A stretch of DNA of 64,000 nt from Eubacteriales bacterium (lineage in GTDB: Bacteria > Bacillota > Clostridia > Christensenellales > CAG-138). Shown one piece after another: positions 42,490-51,426 of this stretch. Within the stretch, counting starts at the first letter, position 1. Each line of letters begins with the position of its first letter. The notes below the pieces were generated by a model, which was not told the origin of the DNA, searched no databases, and saw nothing but the letters and a program-made list of their open reading frames with translations. Location of the stretch: NCBI GenBank assembly GCA_021373115.1, contig JAJFTI010000014.1, positions 1 through 64,000 on the forward strand. The letters are read 5' to 3'. The position numbers and the translations under genes are program-made.

Positions 42490-44106
42490 CTATCCCGCGC
42501 GTCCCGGCGGCGCATACTGCGATACAATACGTTCCGCCGCCTTCATTCCGTCGATCGCCGCCGAGACGATGCCGCCCGCATAACCCGCTCCTTCGCCAAC
42601 GGGATACAGCCCGGCGCAGGAAACGCTCTCCATCCCTTCTCCGCGCAAAATGCGAAGCGGCGCGCTCGTCCGGGTTTCCACACCGGTCAGAACGGCATCC
42701 TCGTTGTCAAACCCTTTCATCTGCCGCCCGAATGCAAGAAGTCCGTCCCGAACTCCCGCCGCGACAAACGGCGGCAGCACCTGCCAAAGGTCCGCAGGCG
42801 TAACGCCGGGACGATAGGAAGGCGTAACCGCGCCAAAACCGCGGGGCAGTTCCTTTCGCAGAAAAGCGCCCACTGTGCTCGCCGGGGCGCAGGCGTTCTC
42901 CCCGCCCGCGCGAAACGCCGCCTGCTCCAGCTCCCGCTGAAATCGCACGCCGCCAAGCGGACCGTCGGTAAAATCGCCCGGTTGAACCTGCACGACAATC
43001 GCGGCGTTGGCGTTTTTTGCGTCCCGGGCGAAGTCGCTCATGCCGTTGACTACTACCTCGTCCCGGCTGGACGCGCTGGCAATTACACGCCCGCCCGGAC
43101 ACATGCAAAACGTGTACACGCCGCGTTCCCCGCTCTGGCCGGTCAAGCGATACTCCGCTGCGCCAAGCCGCGGGTGCCCCGCCAGCGCGCCGAATTGCGC
43201 AACGTCGATCATGGATTGCGGATGCTCCACGCGAACGCCGACCGCAAACGGCTTCGGCGCAATCGATACGCCGCTCTCCAGAAGCATTTCATATGTGTCT
43301 CGTGCGCCCTGGCCAATCGCCAGTAGGAGTGCCGCGCAGTCGATTCGTTCCTCGGCGCCGCCGCACCGGACGCGTATGCGCGCAATCCGCCCGTTTTCCC
43401 GTTCGATACCGGAAAGCAACGCACGAAACCGCACCTCGCCGCCCAAACGCTCAATCTCATGCCGCATGTTTGATACAACGAGCCTGAGCCGGTCCGTACC
43501 GATATGCGGCTTTGCGAGAATCGCGATCTCCTCCGGCGCGCCAAAGCGAACGAGCGTTTCGAGCACCGCGTCCCCGCGCGCGTCCTTGCTGCGCGAGGTC
43601 AGCTTTCCGTCCGAAAACGTACCCGCTCCGCCTTCGCCAAACATTACATTGGAATCTTCATGGAGAATGCCCTGCTCCCAGTAGCGCTCAACCGCATTCG
43701 CTCGGGCTTCCACCGCGTCCCCGCGTTCCAGAACGAGCGGCGCATACCCATTCCGCGCAAGCAGCAGAGCGGCGAAGAGCCCCGCCGGTCCAAGACCGGC
43801 AACAACGACACGCCCGCTGAGCGGTTCGGTTCCGGGATGGATTGGTTCCTGCTCCTGCGCTTCAAACAGTTCGAGATTCGGGTTTCCCCGCCACAGAACG
43901 GACTTTGCCGCCGCGTCATCCAGATCGGCCAATACGCGCAGTAAAAAGTGAATGTCCTGCTTTTTTCGCGCGTCCAGCGCGCGGCGCGCAATCCGTACGT
44001 TTCGAATACTCGCATGATCCACGCCAAGCAGGGACGCAACGCGCTTAGAAAGCAGTTCGTCCTCTTCCGAAACCGGCTGCTTCACATTCTGAATCCAAAT
44101 CTTCAT
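42490..44106 (-). CDS. FAD-dependent oxidoreductase (COG2509 type)
   Basis: A 538-residue flavoprotein. The N-terminal about 75 residues form a small conserved pre-domain (RIARRALDARKKQDIHFLLR), then the dinucleotide fold VVVAGLGPAGLFAALLLARN with the acidic ribose-binding residue in LVLERGD. Further FAD contacts are GEGGAGTFSDGKL and, near the end, GLYPVGEGAGYAGGIVSAAI. The family is widespread in Clostridia and its physiological substrate is not known. Its start lies 91 nt downstream of the cdaR stop, past a hairpin, so it may be a separate unit. Confidence 0.9.
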   Translation of the reverse strand: MKIWIQNVKQPVSEEDELLSKRVASLLGVDHASIRNVRIARRALDARKKQDIHFLLRVLADLDDAAAKSVLWRGNPNLELFEAQEQEPIHPGTEPLSGRVVVAGLGPAGLFAALLLARNGYAPLVLERGDAVEARANAVERYWEQGILHEDSNVMFGEGGAGTFSDGKLTSRSKDARGDAVLETLVRFGAPEEIAILAKPHIGTDRLRLVVSNMRHEIERLGGEVRFRALLSGIERENGRIARIRVRCGGAEERIDCAALLLAIGQGARDTYEMLLESGVSIAPKPFAVGVRVEHPQSMIDVAQFGALAGHPRLGAAEYRLTGQSGERGVYTFCMCPGGRVIASASSRDEVVVNGMSDFARDAKNANAAIVVQVQPGDFTDGPLGGVRFQRELEQAAFRAGGENACAPASTVGAFLRKELPRGFGAVTPSYRPGVTPADLWQVLPPFVAAGVRDGLLAFGRQMKGFDNEDAVLTGVETRTSAPLRILRGEGMESVSCAGLYPVGEGAGYAGGIVSAAIDGMKAAERIVSQYAPPGRAG

Positions 44107-44148
44107 TCGAACGTCTCCATGTTCTAACGAATCCTATTCCAATAAACA

Positions 44149-44173
44149 GCGGCGGAGTGTCTTTCTCCGCCGC
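44149..44173 (-). terminator. Hairpin after the cdaA-cdaR operon
   Basis: Perfect 9-bp stem GCGGCGGAG / CTCCGCCGC with a 7-nt loop on the minus strand; the following TGTTTATT is only partly T-rich. Confidence 0.6.
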
Positions 44174-44197
44174 GCACGATTCTGATCGCGTTCTCCT

Positions 44198-45490
44198 CTA
44201 TGGCTGCGAAACGGTCACCGAAACCTCCGTTGCGGAGAGTGTCGTCGTCAGTTCCACGGTGGCTTTTTCGTCCCGAACCAGCGCGGAAACAGGCAGCCGG
44301 TACGTCCCCGGCGCAAGCCCCGTCACATCCACGGAAATATTCATATCGCTCCGCATGAGCATGCTCACAAGACCATATCGGCCTTCCACGGTAAGATCCA
44401 GAGCAGTGGGGTCCAGCGTCACCACCGTGCGCCCCTGTCTGCCGATTATGTGGATTTCCAGCTTTTCAAATGTTTTGCTGATGACCATCTCACGCACTTC
44501 CAGCAGAATGGACACCGTTTCGCCGTCCAGCAACCGCACGTTATCCGGAAGGATGAGCTTGCCCGTTACGGTTTCGGTCTTGTCCATTCCGTTGACTGCA
44601 ATGGGCTCAATCTGAACCACATCGATCTTATCCAGCACATCCTGATCGCCAACCAGGCGCACCGCCGCGGGCGTGGACACCGCATTGATAATCTCGTGGT
44701 TCGCCGCCAGATTGTCCGCGCCTACAAGCGCGCTCGCCACGTCCACCGGAACGTTCTTAACCGGGTAGATCGGCAGTCGCACGGTCGAACTTGGGAGCGT
44801 ACCTACGATAATATCGGTGGAAACAACGTCGTTGTCCTTGTTGTAAAACGTTACGTCAAACGTGCTGAAAATCGTGCTCGTTCGATCCGTTAAATCAACC
44901 ACGCATTCCGCATGGGTAATGTTCGAAATATCCGTTTTCGGGCCGGTGATATCCAGGCGCGTGGTCGTGTTCAGCGCGTCCATATCCGCCCAGTATCCCT
45001 CCGGCAGCTCGCCGGAAAACGAGGTCGTAATCGGAATCGTCTTGGTTACCAGCGAGTCAATCTCCAGCTTCACCGTTGCGGGCGTAATCGACTGCACCGT
45101 GCCAAGCCCGGAACTCACCGTCGCCTGGATCGGGAGCTCATACTCGCGCGCCTCGCTGACGTTCCGCAGGCTTACGGTCGCGTTGATGGTGTTCGCGCCG
45201 ATATACGCATAGTTCGTAATCTGTGCGCGTACGGTAACGGAAACGTTTTTCAGAATCTCGCTGCGATCGCCGCGCACGCAGAATCCCTGCGCAATCAGCT
45301 CCGCCTCGCCTTCAAAACTCGTGGTCACTTCCGGAATGATCTTCGTGCGCACCGGTTTCTGGTCCGTGAGCACATATCCCCAAAGCAAAACGGCGAAGAC
45401 GAGCGCAATCACCTTGAGCGCCATGTTCTTGGTAAAAAAATCTCTTAACCCCTTGAGAACCGCCTGCTTATCGAACTTTGGTAGTTTCAT
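44198..45490 (-). CDS. cdaR: CdaR (YbbR-domain regulator of diadenylate cyclase)
   Basis: A 430-residue protein. One N-terminal membrane helix (about 24-42, VIALVFAVLLWGYVL) precedes about four YbbR repeats outside the membrane, each beta-rich with patterns such as YPVKNVPVDV and VTGKLILPDNVRLLDG. CdaR contacts CdaA and tunes c-di-AMP synthesis. Its ATG overlaps the cdaA stop by 4 nt with GGGAGG upstream, the classic cdaA-cdaR pair. The usual third gene, glmM, is not here. Confidence 0.92.
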   Translation of the reverse strand: MKLPKFDKQAVLKGLRDFFTKNMALKVIALVFAVLLWGYVLTDQKPVRTKIIPEVTTSFEGEAELIAQGFCVRGDRSEILKNVSVTVRAQITNYAYIGANTINATVSLRNVSEAREYELPIQATVSSGLGTVQSITPATVKLEIDSLVTKTIPITTSFSGELPEGYWADMDALNTTTRLDITGPKTDISNITHAECVVDLTDRTSTIFSTFDVTFYNKDNDVVSTDIIVGTLPSSTVRLPIYPVKNVPVDVASALVGADNLAANHEIINAVSTPAAVRLVGDQDVLDKIDVVQIEPIAVNGMDKTETVTGKLILPDNVRLLDGETVSILLEVREMVISKTFEKLEIHIIGRQGRTVVTLDPTALDLTVEGRYGLVSMLMRSDMNISVDVTGLAPGTYRLPVSALVRDEKATVELTTTLSATEVSVTVSQP

Positions 45491-46344
45491 TGCGCGCCTC
45501 CCGTCGGCCTGCGCTTGCTCCAGCTAAACGCGGCGGTGCTGCCCGTCTGCAAGAACAGACTTTCCAGAATATTGTTGAGCGCTTTGGCGTCGATATACCG
45601 AACCAGCTTTCCGTCCCGCGCGATTGAAATCGCGCCCGTCTCCTCGGAGACGATAATGGTCACGCAGTCCGATACCGTTGAAACGCCGAGCGCCGCGCGA
45701 TGGCGCGTACCCAGTTCGCGGGAAACGCTTAAATCATCCGAAAGCGGCAAAAAACAGCCTGCCGCAAGAATGTTGGAGCCGCGAACAACCACCGCGCCGT
45801 CGTGAAGCGGCGTGTTCGGCTCAAAGATGTTTTCAATCAGCGCGCCGGAGAGGATTCCGTCGATGCGCGTGCCCGTGCCGACAATGTCCCCGAGTCCCGT
45901 CTTCTGCTCAAACACGATCAGCGCACCGACGCGCCGGTGCGAAAGCGAAAGGATCGCCGCATGCATATCCCGGACCAGATCGTTATTTTTCATGGCCGAA
46001 GCGTCGAACCATTCCTTGCCAAGCCGCTTTCCACTGCGTCCGAGCTTTTCCAGCACACGCCGGATCTCCGGCTGAAACAGAATGATCAGCACGATGATGA
46101 TCGAGCCGCTCGTCAGCACGGAATCCAGCAGCCAGCTCAGCGTAGTCAAGGAAAGAAGCTGGCTCGCAATCGAAATTAAAAAGAGCAGCCCAATGCCCTT
46201 GAGCACCTCGTATGCGCGCGTTTCTCTTGTCCAGATGATGAGTTTATAGATCAGAACGGCAATGATGATAATATCCAGTATGTCCAGAACGGAGATCTGC
46301 GAAAAGCCGCTCGCAAGCGCTTTGGAAATGCTGTTATACGACAA
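45487..46344 (-). CDS. cdaA: Membrane diadenylate cyclase CdaA
   Basis: A 285-residue enzyme that makes c-di-AMP from two ATP. Three membrane helices (about residues 18-100) precede the DAC domain with both catalytic motifs, NTPLHDGAVVV (DGA) and LGTRHRAALG (RHR). The start is TTG at 46344, chosen because AAAGGAG lies 8 nt upstream; an upstream ATG frame to 46398 has no ribosome binding site. c-di-AMP controls potassium, osmolytes and wall homeostasis in Bacillota. It is translationally coupled to cdaR. Confidence 0.95.
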   Translation of the reverse strand: MSYNSISKALASGFSQISVLDILDIIIIAVLIYKLIIWTRETRAYEVLKGIGLLFLISIASQLLSLTTLSWLLDSVLTSGSIIIVLIILFQPEIRRVLEKLGRSGKRLGKEWFDASAMKNNDLVRDMHAAILSLSHRRVGALIVFEQKTGLGDIVGTGTRIDGILSGALIENIFEPNTPLHDGAVVVRGSNILAAGCFLPLSDDLSVSRELGTRHRAALGVSTVSDCVTIIVSEETGAISIARDGKLVRYIDAKALNNILESLFLQTGSTAAFSWSKRRPTGGAQ

Positions 46345-46432
46345 CTTCGAATCTCCTTTCTTTGAATACCGCGCGGACAAGACGGTTTTTTCCGGCAACG
46401 CCGGACAAGATTATCAGCCGGGCGGAAGGAAC

Positions 46433-46633
46433 TTACTCGTCCACCACGTGCCCGGCAATATCCGTTTCGTAGGCGACGACCTGTTCGTTCAGCTTTTGCC
46501 CGGTTAACGTGCCGGATTCTTCGTATTCCTGAAACGCCAGTTCGGAAAGCGCCTCCCGCTTGCGCTGGCCTTCGCCATCCAGCACCGGTTCTTCAATCGG
46601 GAGTCCGTCAAGCGTTCGAATCCTTGTTTTCAT
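46433..46633 (-). CDS. Small acidic protein of unknown function
   Basis: A 66-residue, soluble, Glu-rich protein (MKTRIRTLDGLPIEEPVLDG at the start; EYEESGTLTGQKLNEQVVAYE later), with no signal peptide or known motif. It is supported as a gene by CAGGAG at normal spacing before the ATG and by an extended -10 promoter (TGCTATAAT, 46667-46659) about 30 nt upstream. It lies just upstream of cdaA in the same direction, but nothing in its sequence ties it to c-di-AMP. Confidence 0.65.
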   Translation of the reverse strand: MKTRIRTLDGLPIEEPVLDGEGQRKREALSELAFQEYEESGTLTGQKLNEQVVAYETDIAGHVVDE

Positions 46634-46958
46634 GGTCTTACTCCTGCCTAACAGTTTTATTATAGCATAACGATTTTCAGATTCCTGTGACGAAATTTGA
46701 ATTTTCCGTGGCGTTTCGTGTGTTTATGCATTACCGGGTTCGTTGTTTGCCCGGCGGCCATCCGCCCGGCAGGATTTGCGGTCAAAATTGTTGAACCGGA
46801 CGGTTCAATTTTCCACGCATCGATTCTGTGAAATGCGGAATGCAGGCGATTTGACGCGATCTTCTTTTTTATATCTTTGTTCTTTATTATTGGCACAATA
46901 CCGTGTTAAAATCAAGTATAAGCATTTCTTTTTTATTCCTTTCAGGGGGACGTAACGT
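46634..46958. other. 325-bp intergenic region with a palindrome
   Basis: Divergent region between the 66-residue protein gene and the 46959 gene. It holds the extended -10 of the small gene, an imperfect GC-rich inverted repeat (about 46749-46772) and a perfect dyad TTGAACCG-GA-CGGTTCAA (46791-46808) that may be an operator. No other gene was found. Confidence 0.5.
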
Positions 46959-47534
46959 ATGCTGCTGTACCACGGTTCTTCCACGGGCGATTTGCGTATC
47001 CTTCAACCATTCACAGCGGATCACGGTAAACCCTACGTGTATTTGACGACCGACTCCGTCTCCGCCGGTTTTTACGCCGCAAGCATGGTCGAGCGTCCCT
47101 ATTACTGGTTTCCTTACGGTTACGACGCAAACGGCAAGCCGTTCTATTCGGAGCTCTATCCCGGCGCCTTCCCGGAAGCTTACCAAAGGAAAAGCGGCTA
47201 TCTCTATGCCTGCGAGGCGGATGAGAAAAAGTTGCTGCGTTTCGCCTCCAACCCGAATACGCGCCTCTCGACCGAGCCGGTCGCCGTGATGCGCTGCGAA
47301 CGGATTCCCGATTTATACGACTGGTTTCTGCAGCAGGAAAAAGAGGGACGGCTCACCATACAGCGATACTCCAGTTTTACGCAGGAAGCGCTTTCCATCT
47401 GGCACGAAATGATCTTGGAGGAACTGCGGGACGCCTGCAGCACCGGCTCGCGGGACAATTCCTACGCGCGGTTCGTGCAGGAAAAGCTGCCCGCAATCTG
47501 GAGCCGCTTTCTGCGCGAAACGGAAACGGCCTGA
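46959..47534 (+). CDS. Uncharacterised protein with a YHGS-type opening (possible ADP-ribosyltransferase-like fold)
   Basis: A 191-residue soluble protein. It begins LLYHGSSTGDLRILQPF and continues YVYLTTDSVSAGFYAAS, which recalls the YHG(S/T) and Y-L-T-x8-A pattern of DUF3990 and RNA 2'-phosphotransferase/ADP-ribosyltransferase folds. The C-terminal half is helical, with a cluster of Glu near SIWHEMILEELRDA. No partner antitoxin is next to it. AGGGGGA precedes the ATG. The assignment is a fold-level guess from motif order; activity is unknown. Confidence 0.7.
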   Translation: MLLYHGSSTGDLRILQPFTADHGKPYVYLTTDSVSAGFYAASMVERPYYWFPYGYDANGKPFYSELYPGAFPEAYQRKSGYLYACEADEKKLLRFASNPNTRLSTEPVAVMRCERIPDLYDWFLQQEKEGRLTIQRYSSFTQEALSIWHEMILEELRDACSTGSRDNSYARFVQEKLPAIWSRFLRETETA

Positions 47535-47591
47535 TTTGCCCATTCCGCGATTCTTGTTATAACGGGAATCCTCTTACGATCGCTTGACCAC

Positions 47592-47623
47592 GCAAAATGC
47601 CGTCTTTTGGGACGGCATTTTGC
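47592..47623. terminator. Bidirectional terminator
   Basis: Perfect 13-bp stem GCAAAATGCCGTC / GACGGCATTTTGC with a 6-nt loop between convergent genes. Confidence 0.92.
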
Positions 47624-47643
47624 TATGGAATCCGATTTTCGGC

Positions 47644-50196
47644 TTAGTCGTTCTTGACCGTCGGCGTCCAGTATTGCCCGCCGTAGATGTCCGTAATACG
47701 ATAGCACATCTGCCAGGAAGCGCCGTCGCCCAGCGGCGCGTTGCCGATTTCCCAATCCCCCGTCGCAACCATCTGTTCGCCGAGATAGTAGGAGTCGTTA
47801 AACGTTCCGTCGTAGTTGTAGTAGTCGCAGAGGAAGTCGATCTTGTCCCCGGCGTTGATCGCGACAAGCCCTTTGCGAATCGTGTCCGTCGTGGCGGCTT
47901 CGTAATCCGTCTGCGCGCCAAGCACCGTGCCATAGGGGTTTTCGCTCGTGAACTCCAGTATGATGTTCACGCGCGTTCCGTTGAGCATTGCCGGCACGCG
48001 GCCGAGAATCGTGTAACCATCGTCCACCTGATCCTCGCTCACGAGGTAATACGCAACCACCTGCCCGTTGAGCGAAAGCCATGTGCCGTCGTACGCCATG
48101 ATCAGGTCGTTGTCCGCGTCGTAGTCCGCAACGTTGTCCAGACCGAGGTCGATATACCCTTCCCCGTCGTCCACATAGACGTTTTGCTCCAGCGTGACCA
48201 CCGAGCTCCACTGGTCTTCCGTCAATACAAGCGTGGGCGTGTCGCCCTTATAGGTGAGCATCAGGTTGGCAAAGCCCGCGTTGTTCTCCTGATAGGAGGC
48301 GATCGAACTGCGAACCAGCGCTTCGTCCACCCAGCTGGAATCCTTGTCCCCCGTGACCACGCTGCGGTTGGAAAGGAAGAGGTCGATGAGCTGCGTAACC
48401 GTATCGCCGGAAGCGGAAGCGGTCTCTTCGCTCGTTGCCGAACTGCCAAGGAGCGTTCCGAGCAAGCTCCCCGTGTTGTCGCCCAGCAGCGTGCCCAGCG
48501 GGTTCTCGCTGGAACCGCTCGCCACCTGCCCGCCCGCGGCGACGGACGCAAAGCTCTTAATGCACTTGCTGTAGCTCGCGTCCAGGCCGATTGCGTCGTA
48601 GGTCTCAATCGCCGCGCTGACCTTGCTCAGCGACTGATATGGAAAATAGATCGAAACGCCGTTTGCATGCGAAATATTCGTTGAATTCCGGTTGTATTTC
48701 ACGCATCCGTTCAATGCGCTCACGAGCGCGTTGGATTCGGCCGTATCCAGATTCTGCGCAAAATGAATCAGGTCGATCTGATTGATCTTGCTGCTTGTCG
48801 AGAAATCCTTCGAGCCGCTGCGTGCCTCGGCTACCTTTGAAAACTCGTTGTTCGAAATCAGATCCCCGGTGGAGGATGAAAACGCCGTAAACGCGGAAGG
48901 CACTGTCCCTTTCATTTCCGCCAAGTCGATCATGGAAAGCGTCGTCTGGCTCGATCCGCTCATCTTCACGTAATCGTCGATGATTTCCTTGCCCAGATCG
49001 AGCGTCGAAACCGACGGATCGGCGCTCAGCGAGGAAAGCCAGTTCGTATAATACCAGCCTGTGCCCGGCTCCACCGCCTCGGAGGCGATCAGGTAGTCCG
49101 CGTACTGCTCCGTGACCAGCGCGGTTTCGAGGGTTGCCATCAGGCACGCGTCGAACCCGATCGCGTCGAACTTGACGCCGCCGTTTTTCAGCGCGGTATT
49201 GATCTCGTCCAGACTCATGCTGTCCCCGGGAAAGATTTCGTCGTAACCATAGCCCGTCAGCGAACCGCCGCCGTGATCCCAGAGAACGAGCAGATAACGA
49301 TCCGCCGGATATTCGCTTTTACAGTATTGTATGAAATCCGCGAGCGTCTCCGGCTCCACCATGGACTGCTTGCCGAGGTTTGCGTCGAGCGTCTGCAGAC
49401 CGCCCTGTTTTACGCGGAAGCGCTGGTTTGTGTTGCCCTTGATCAAGCTGTTCTGCCAGCGCGAAGTTCCGCCCGTTTCCACAATCACGCGTATATTGTC
49501 GCTCAGCGTTGCGCTCGCCATCTCCTCAAGGTCGGAGGTGGCCATGCCGCCTTCGCTCTCCAGATCGGTGCCGCACATGTAAACCATGACGGTCACGTCC
49601 TGCGCCGCCGCTGTGTCCACGTATTTTTCACGCGCGGCGGAGTTGACCGTACGATCCGGCTCGTGCGCCGAATAGGCCGCTTCCGTCGAGGAGACGGACG
49701 AAATCTGCCCGCTCGTTGCGCCGCCGAGGAGCGAACCGAGCGCATCCGTTACCGCGGTGCTCGAATCGGTCGAGTCCGTGCTCCCGTCCACGCTGGAAAG
49801 CCCCGAGCCGCCCGTGTCCTGCGTTGTGCTGTAGCCGCCAAGCAGCGTGTCCAGAATGCCGCCGGAGGAACTGCCGGAGCATTGCCGGAACAGGAAGATG
49901 CCAACGACGACGAGCACCGCGAGAATCAAAACCCGCTTGAGGCACCCGCTGCGGTTGGAACCGCCGTTTTGATTGTTGTTGCTTGCGCCGCCAATCAGCA
50001 GCGCAAGAATGACGGCAAGCAGTCCGCCGCTTCCAACGCCGCGGTCACCGCCGGAACCGCCGGACGATCCGCCCCCGCCAATGCGCGGGCCGCCGCCAAC
50101 GCCACCGCCCCCCAGGCCGCTTCCACGGCGATAAACGTTTCCGCCGCCGGTAACGGTTCTTCTCTCTCTGCCGCCGGGTCTGTTCGCTGGACTCAT
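47644..50196 (-). CDS. Membrane-anchored clostripain-like (C11) cysteine protease
   Basis: An 850-residue protein. The first about 55 residues are a Gly/Arg-rich tail (GGGGVGGGPRIGGGGSSGG), followed by hydrophobic segments (about 58-70 and 86-105) and a Ser/Gly linker. The C11 domain starts near residue 195 (VTVMVYMCGTDLESEGGMA); the catalytic pair is His308 in LWDHGGG and Cys351 in GFDACLMA. The last about 230 residues are a beta-rich domain without a known match. The Gly-rich tail is probably cytoplasmic and the protease external. The ATG at 50196 follows GGAGG by 8 nt; the TTG at 50211 overlaps that site. No separate activation site is obvious. Confidence 0.9.
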   Translation of the reverse strand: MSPANRPGGRERRTVTGGGNVYRRGSGLGGGGVGGGPRIGGGGSSGGSGGDRGVGSGGLLAVILALLIGGASNNNQNGGSNRSGCLKRVLILAVLVVVGIFLFRQCSGSSSGGILDTLLGGYSTTQDTGGSGLSSVDGSTDSTDSSTAVTDALGSLLGGATSGQISSVSSTEAAYSAHEPDRTVNSAAREKYVDTAAAQDVTVMVYMCGTDLESEGGMATSDLEEMASATLSDNIRVIVETGGTSRWQNSLIKGNTNQRFRVKQGGLQTLDANLGKQSMVEPETLADFIQYCKSEYPADRYLLVLWDHGGGSLTGYGYDEIFPGDSMSLDEINTALKNGGVKFDAIGFDACLMATLETALVTEQYADYLIASEAVEPGTGWYYTNWLSSLSADPSVSTLDLGKEIIDDYVKMSGSSQTTLSMIDLAEMKGTVPSAFTAFSSSTGDLISNNEFSKVAEARSGSKDFSTSSKINQIDLIHFAQNLDTAESNALVSALNGCVKYNRNSTNISHANGVSIYFPYQSLSKVSAAIETYDAIGLDASYSKCIKSFASVAAGGQVASGSSENPLGTLLGDNTGSLLGTLLGSSATSEETASASGDTVTQLIDLFLSNRSVVTGDKDSSWVDEALVRSSIASYQENNAGFANLMLTYKGDTPTLVLTEDQWSSVVTLEQNVYVDDGEGYIDLGLDNVADYDADNDLIMAYDGTWLSLNGQVVAYYLVSEDQVDDGYTILGRVPAMLNGTRVNIILEFTSENPYGTVLGAQTDYEAATTDTIRKGLVAINAGDKIDFLCDYYNYDGTFNDSYYLGEQMVATGDWEIGNAPLGDGASWQMCYRITDIYGGQYWTPTVKND

Positions 50197-50258
50197 CTGT
50201 TTTCCCTCCAACCTTTTCCGATAGGAATCCTGTGCTTTTCACCGTTCCATAGTGCGGT

Positions 50259-51302
50259 TCAGTTTGCTGTAAACGCGCTGAACCCCGCATGCTCCAGAAT
50301 CTTGCTCTCGCCGAAGTCGTCCCCGTAGTTCAAATCGCAGCCATACCGGTCCAGATACGGCGAATAGGTGATTACTTCGATCGTGTCTTTTGCCGGGTCG
50401 AACCGCAGGATGCGCAGATATCCGCCGCCGCCGTCCTTCTCGTGCTGCAGGTTAAGCATCATCTGAAACACTGTGCGGTCGGCAGCGCCGTCCCCGTTGT
50501 CATCGAATTCCACAGGCCGGTAAGCCGCGCCCGGCTCGTGCCCGCAGAGCACCATACGGATATTCGGGCTGGCCGCAACCACGCTGTCCAGCAGATACCG
50601 GCCAACCGAGGAGTACCCGCCCGGATCGAGATAGCTGTGGAAGCAGAGAATCGCATAATGATCGGCGTATGTTTTGCAGGTCGCGTTGATCCAATCCGCC
50701 GCCTCGCGTTCATACCCATAGGAAATGGAGAACAGGATGAACGGAACCCCGCCCGCTTCAAACGTCGTGTAGTAAACATACCCCTGATCGTCGAACGCGT
50801 TCTTCGGGTCGTAATTCGTATCCGGCCGGTTGTCCAGATAGGGCGTATACTGATCCCAATAGCTTTCGATATCGTGATTCCCGCCAACCGTCAAGAGGAT
50901 CATATCCTCCGGCAGCAGCGCAAATGCCTGCTTCATGTTTTCCCACTGATAATCCTTATACGAGCCGCGGATGATATCTCCGGTATGAATCGCGGCAATC
51001 GTATTCCACTTTGCCTGAGTATCCGCAATCCACTGCGTCATGCCGCAGAAAATATCGTTTCGGTTTGCCGCATATTCCTGCGTATCGCTCATCCATGCAA
51101 ACGAAAAAGGAGTCGGTTCCGGTTTTGCCGATGGAGTCGGTTCCGGCGTGGCCGTTGGTTCCGGCGTCCCGGCCGGATCCGGAGCGGTTGTGTCTGCGGA
51201 CGGTTGTACGGGCGGCTGCGAGAACGCGCCGGAACATCCGGTAAAAAGCAGAAGCATCCAAACAAGTAAACAACACAAGATCAGCCGGGGTCGTTTCATC
51301 AT
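50259..51302 (-). CDS. Secreted calcineurin-like metallophosphatase lipoprotein
   Basis: A 347-residue lipoprotein. Lipobox LLLFTGCSG gives the lipid Cys at about 23; a Pro/Thr/Glu linker (about 30-65, with TPEPTATPEPTPS) leads to the phosphoesterase domain. Metal motifs: FAWMSDTQEYAANR, AAIHTGDIIRGS, TVGGNHDIES, ILCFHSYLD and VLCGHEPGA. The substrate is unknown. Start options are two adjacent ATGs (51302 and 51299) without Shine-Dalgarno; a TAGGAT box lies 6 nt before the second ATG, so this may be another leaderless gene, though its -35 is poor. It is divergent from an alkaline phosphatase gene. Confidence 0.9.
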   Translation of the reverse strand: MMKRPRLILCCLLVWMLLLFTGCSGAFSQPPVQPSADTTAPDPAGTPEPTATPEPTPSAKPEPTPFSFAWMSDTQEYAANRNDIFCGMTQWIADTQAKWNTIAAIHTGDIIRGSYKDYQWENMKQAFALLPEDMILLTVGGNHDIESYWDQYTPYLDNRPDTNYDPKNAFDDQGYVYYTTFEAGGVPFILFSISYGYEREAADWINATCKTYADHYAILCFHSYLDPGGYSSVGRYLLDSVVAASPNIRMVLCGHEPGAAYRPVEFDDNGDGAADRTVFQMMLNLQHEKDGGGGYLRILRFDPAKDTIEVITYSPYLDRYGCDLNYGDDFGESKILEHAGFSAFTAN

Positions 51303-51391
51303 GCTATCCTATCGTCTTTCCCATTTTCATTGCGCCGTCTCGGCGGTCTGTCCGTATCTTTATCTTATCATCCGCAGGCGCTTGCGTCCAG

Positions 51392-51420
51392 TTGTATGCG
51401 CCCTTAAATCGTGCTAGAAT
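51392..51420 (+). promoter_or_regulatory. Alkaline phosphatase promoter, predicted leaderless transcript
   Basis: TTGTAT (51392-51397), 17-bp spacer, TAGAAT (51415-51420), then 6 nt (TAATCT) and the ATG at 51427. Confidence 0.7.
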
Positions 51421-51426
51421 TAATCT

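Noticed and set aside
46959..47534. Toxin of a toxin-antitoxin pair
   Set aside because: No adjacent co-directional antitoxin gene; the 66-residue acidic protein is divergent and 325 bp away.
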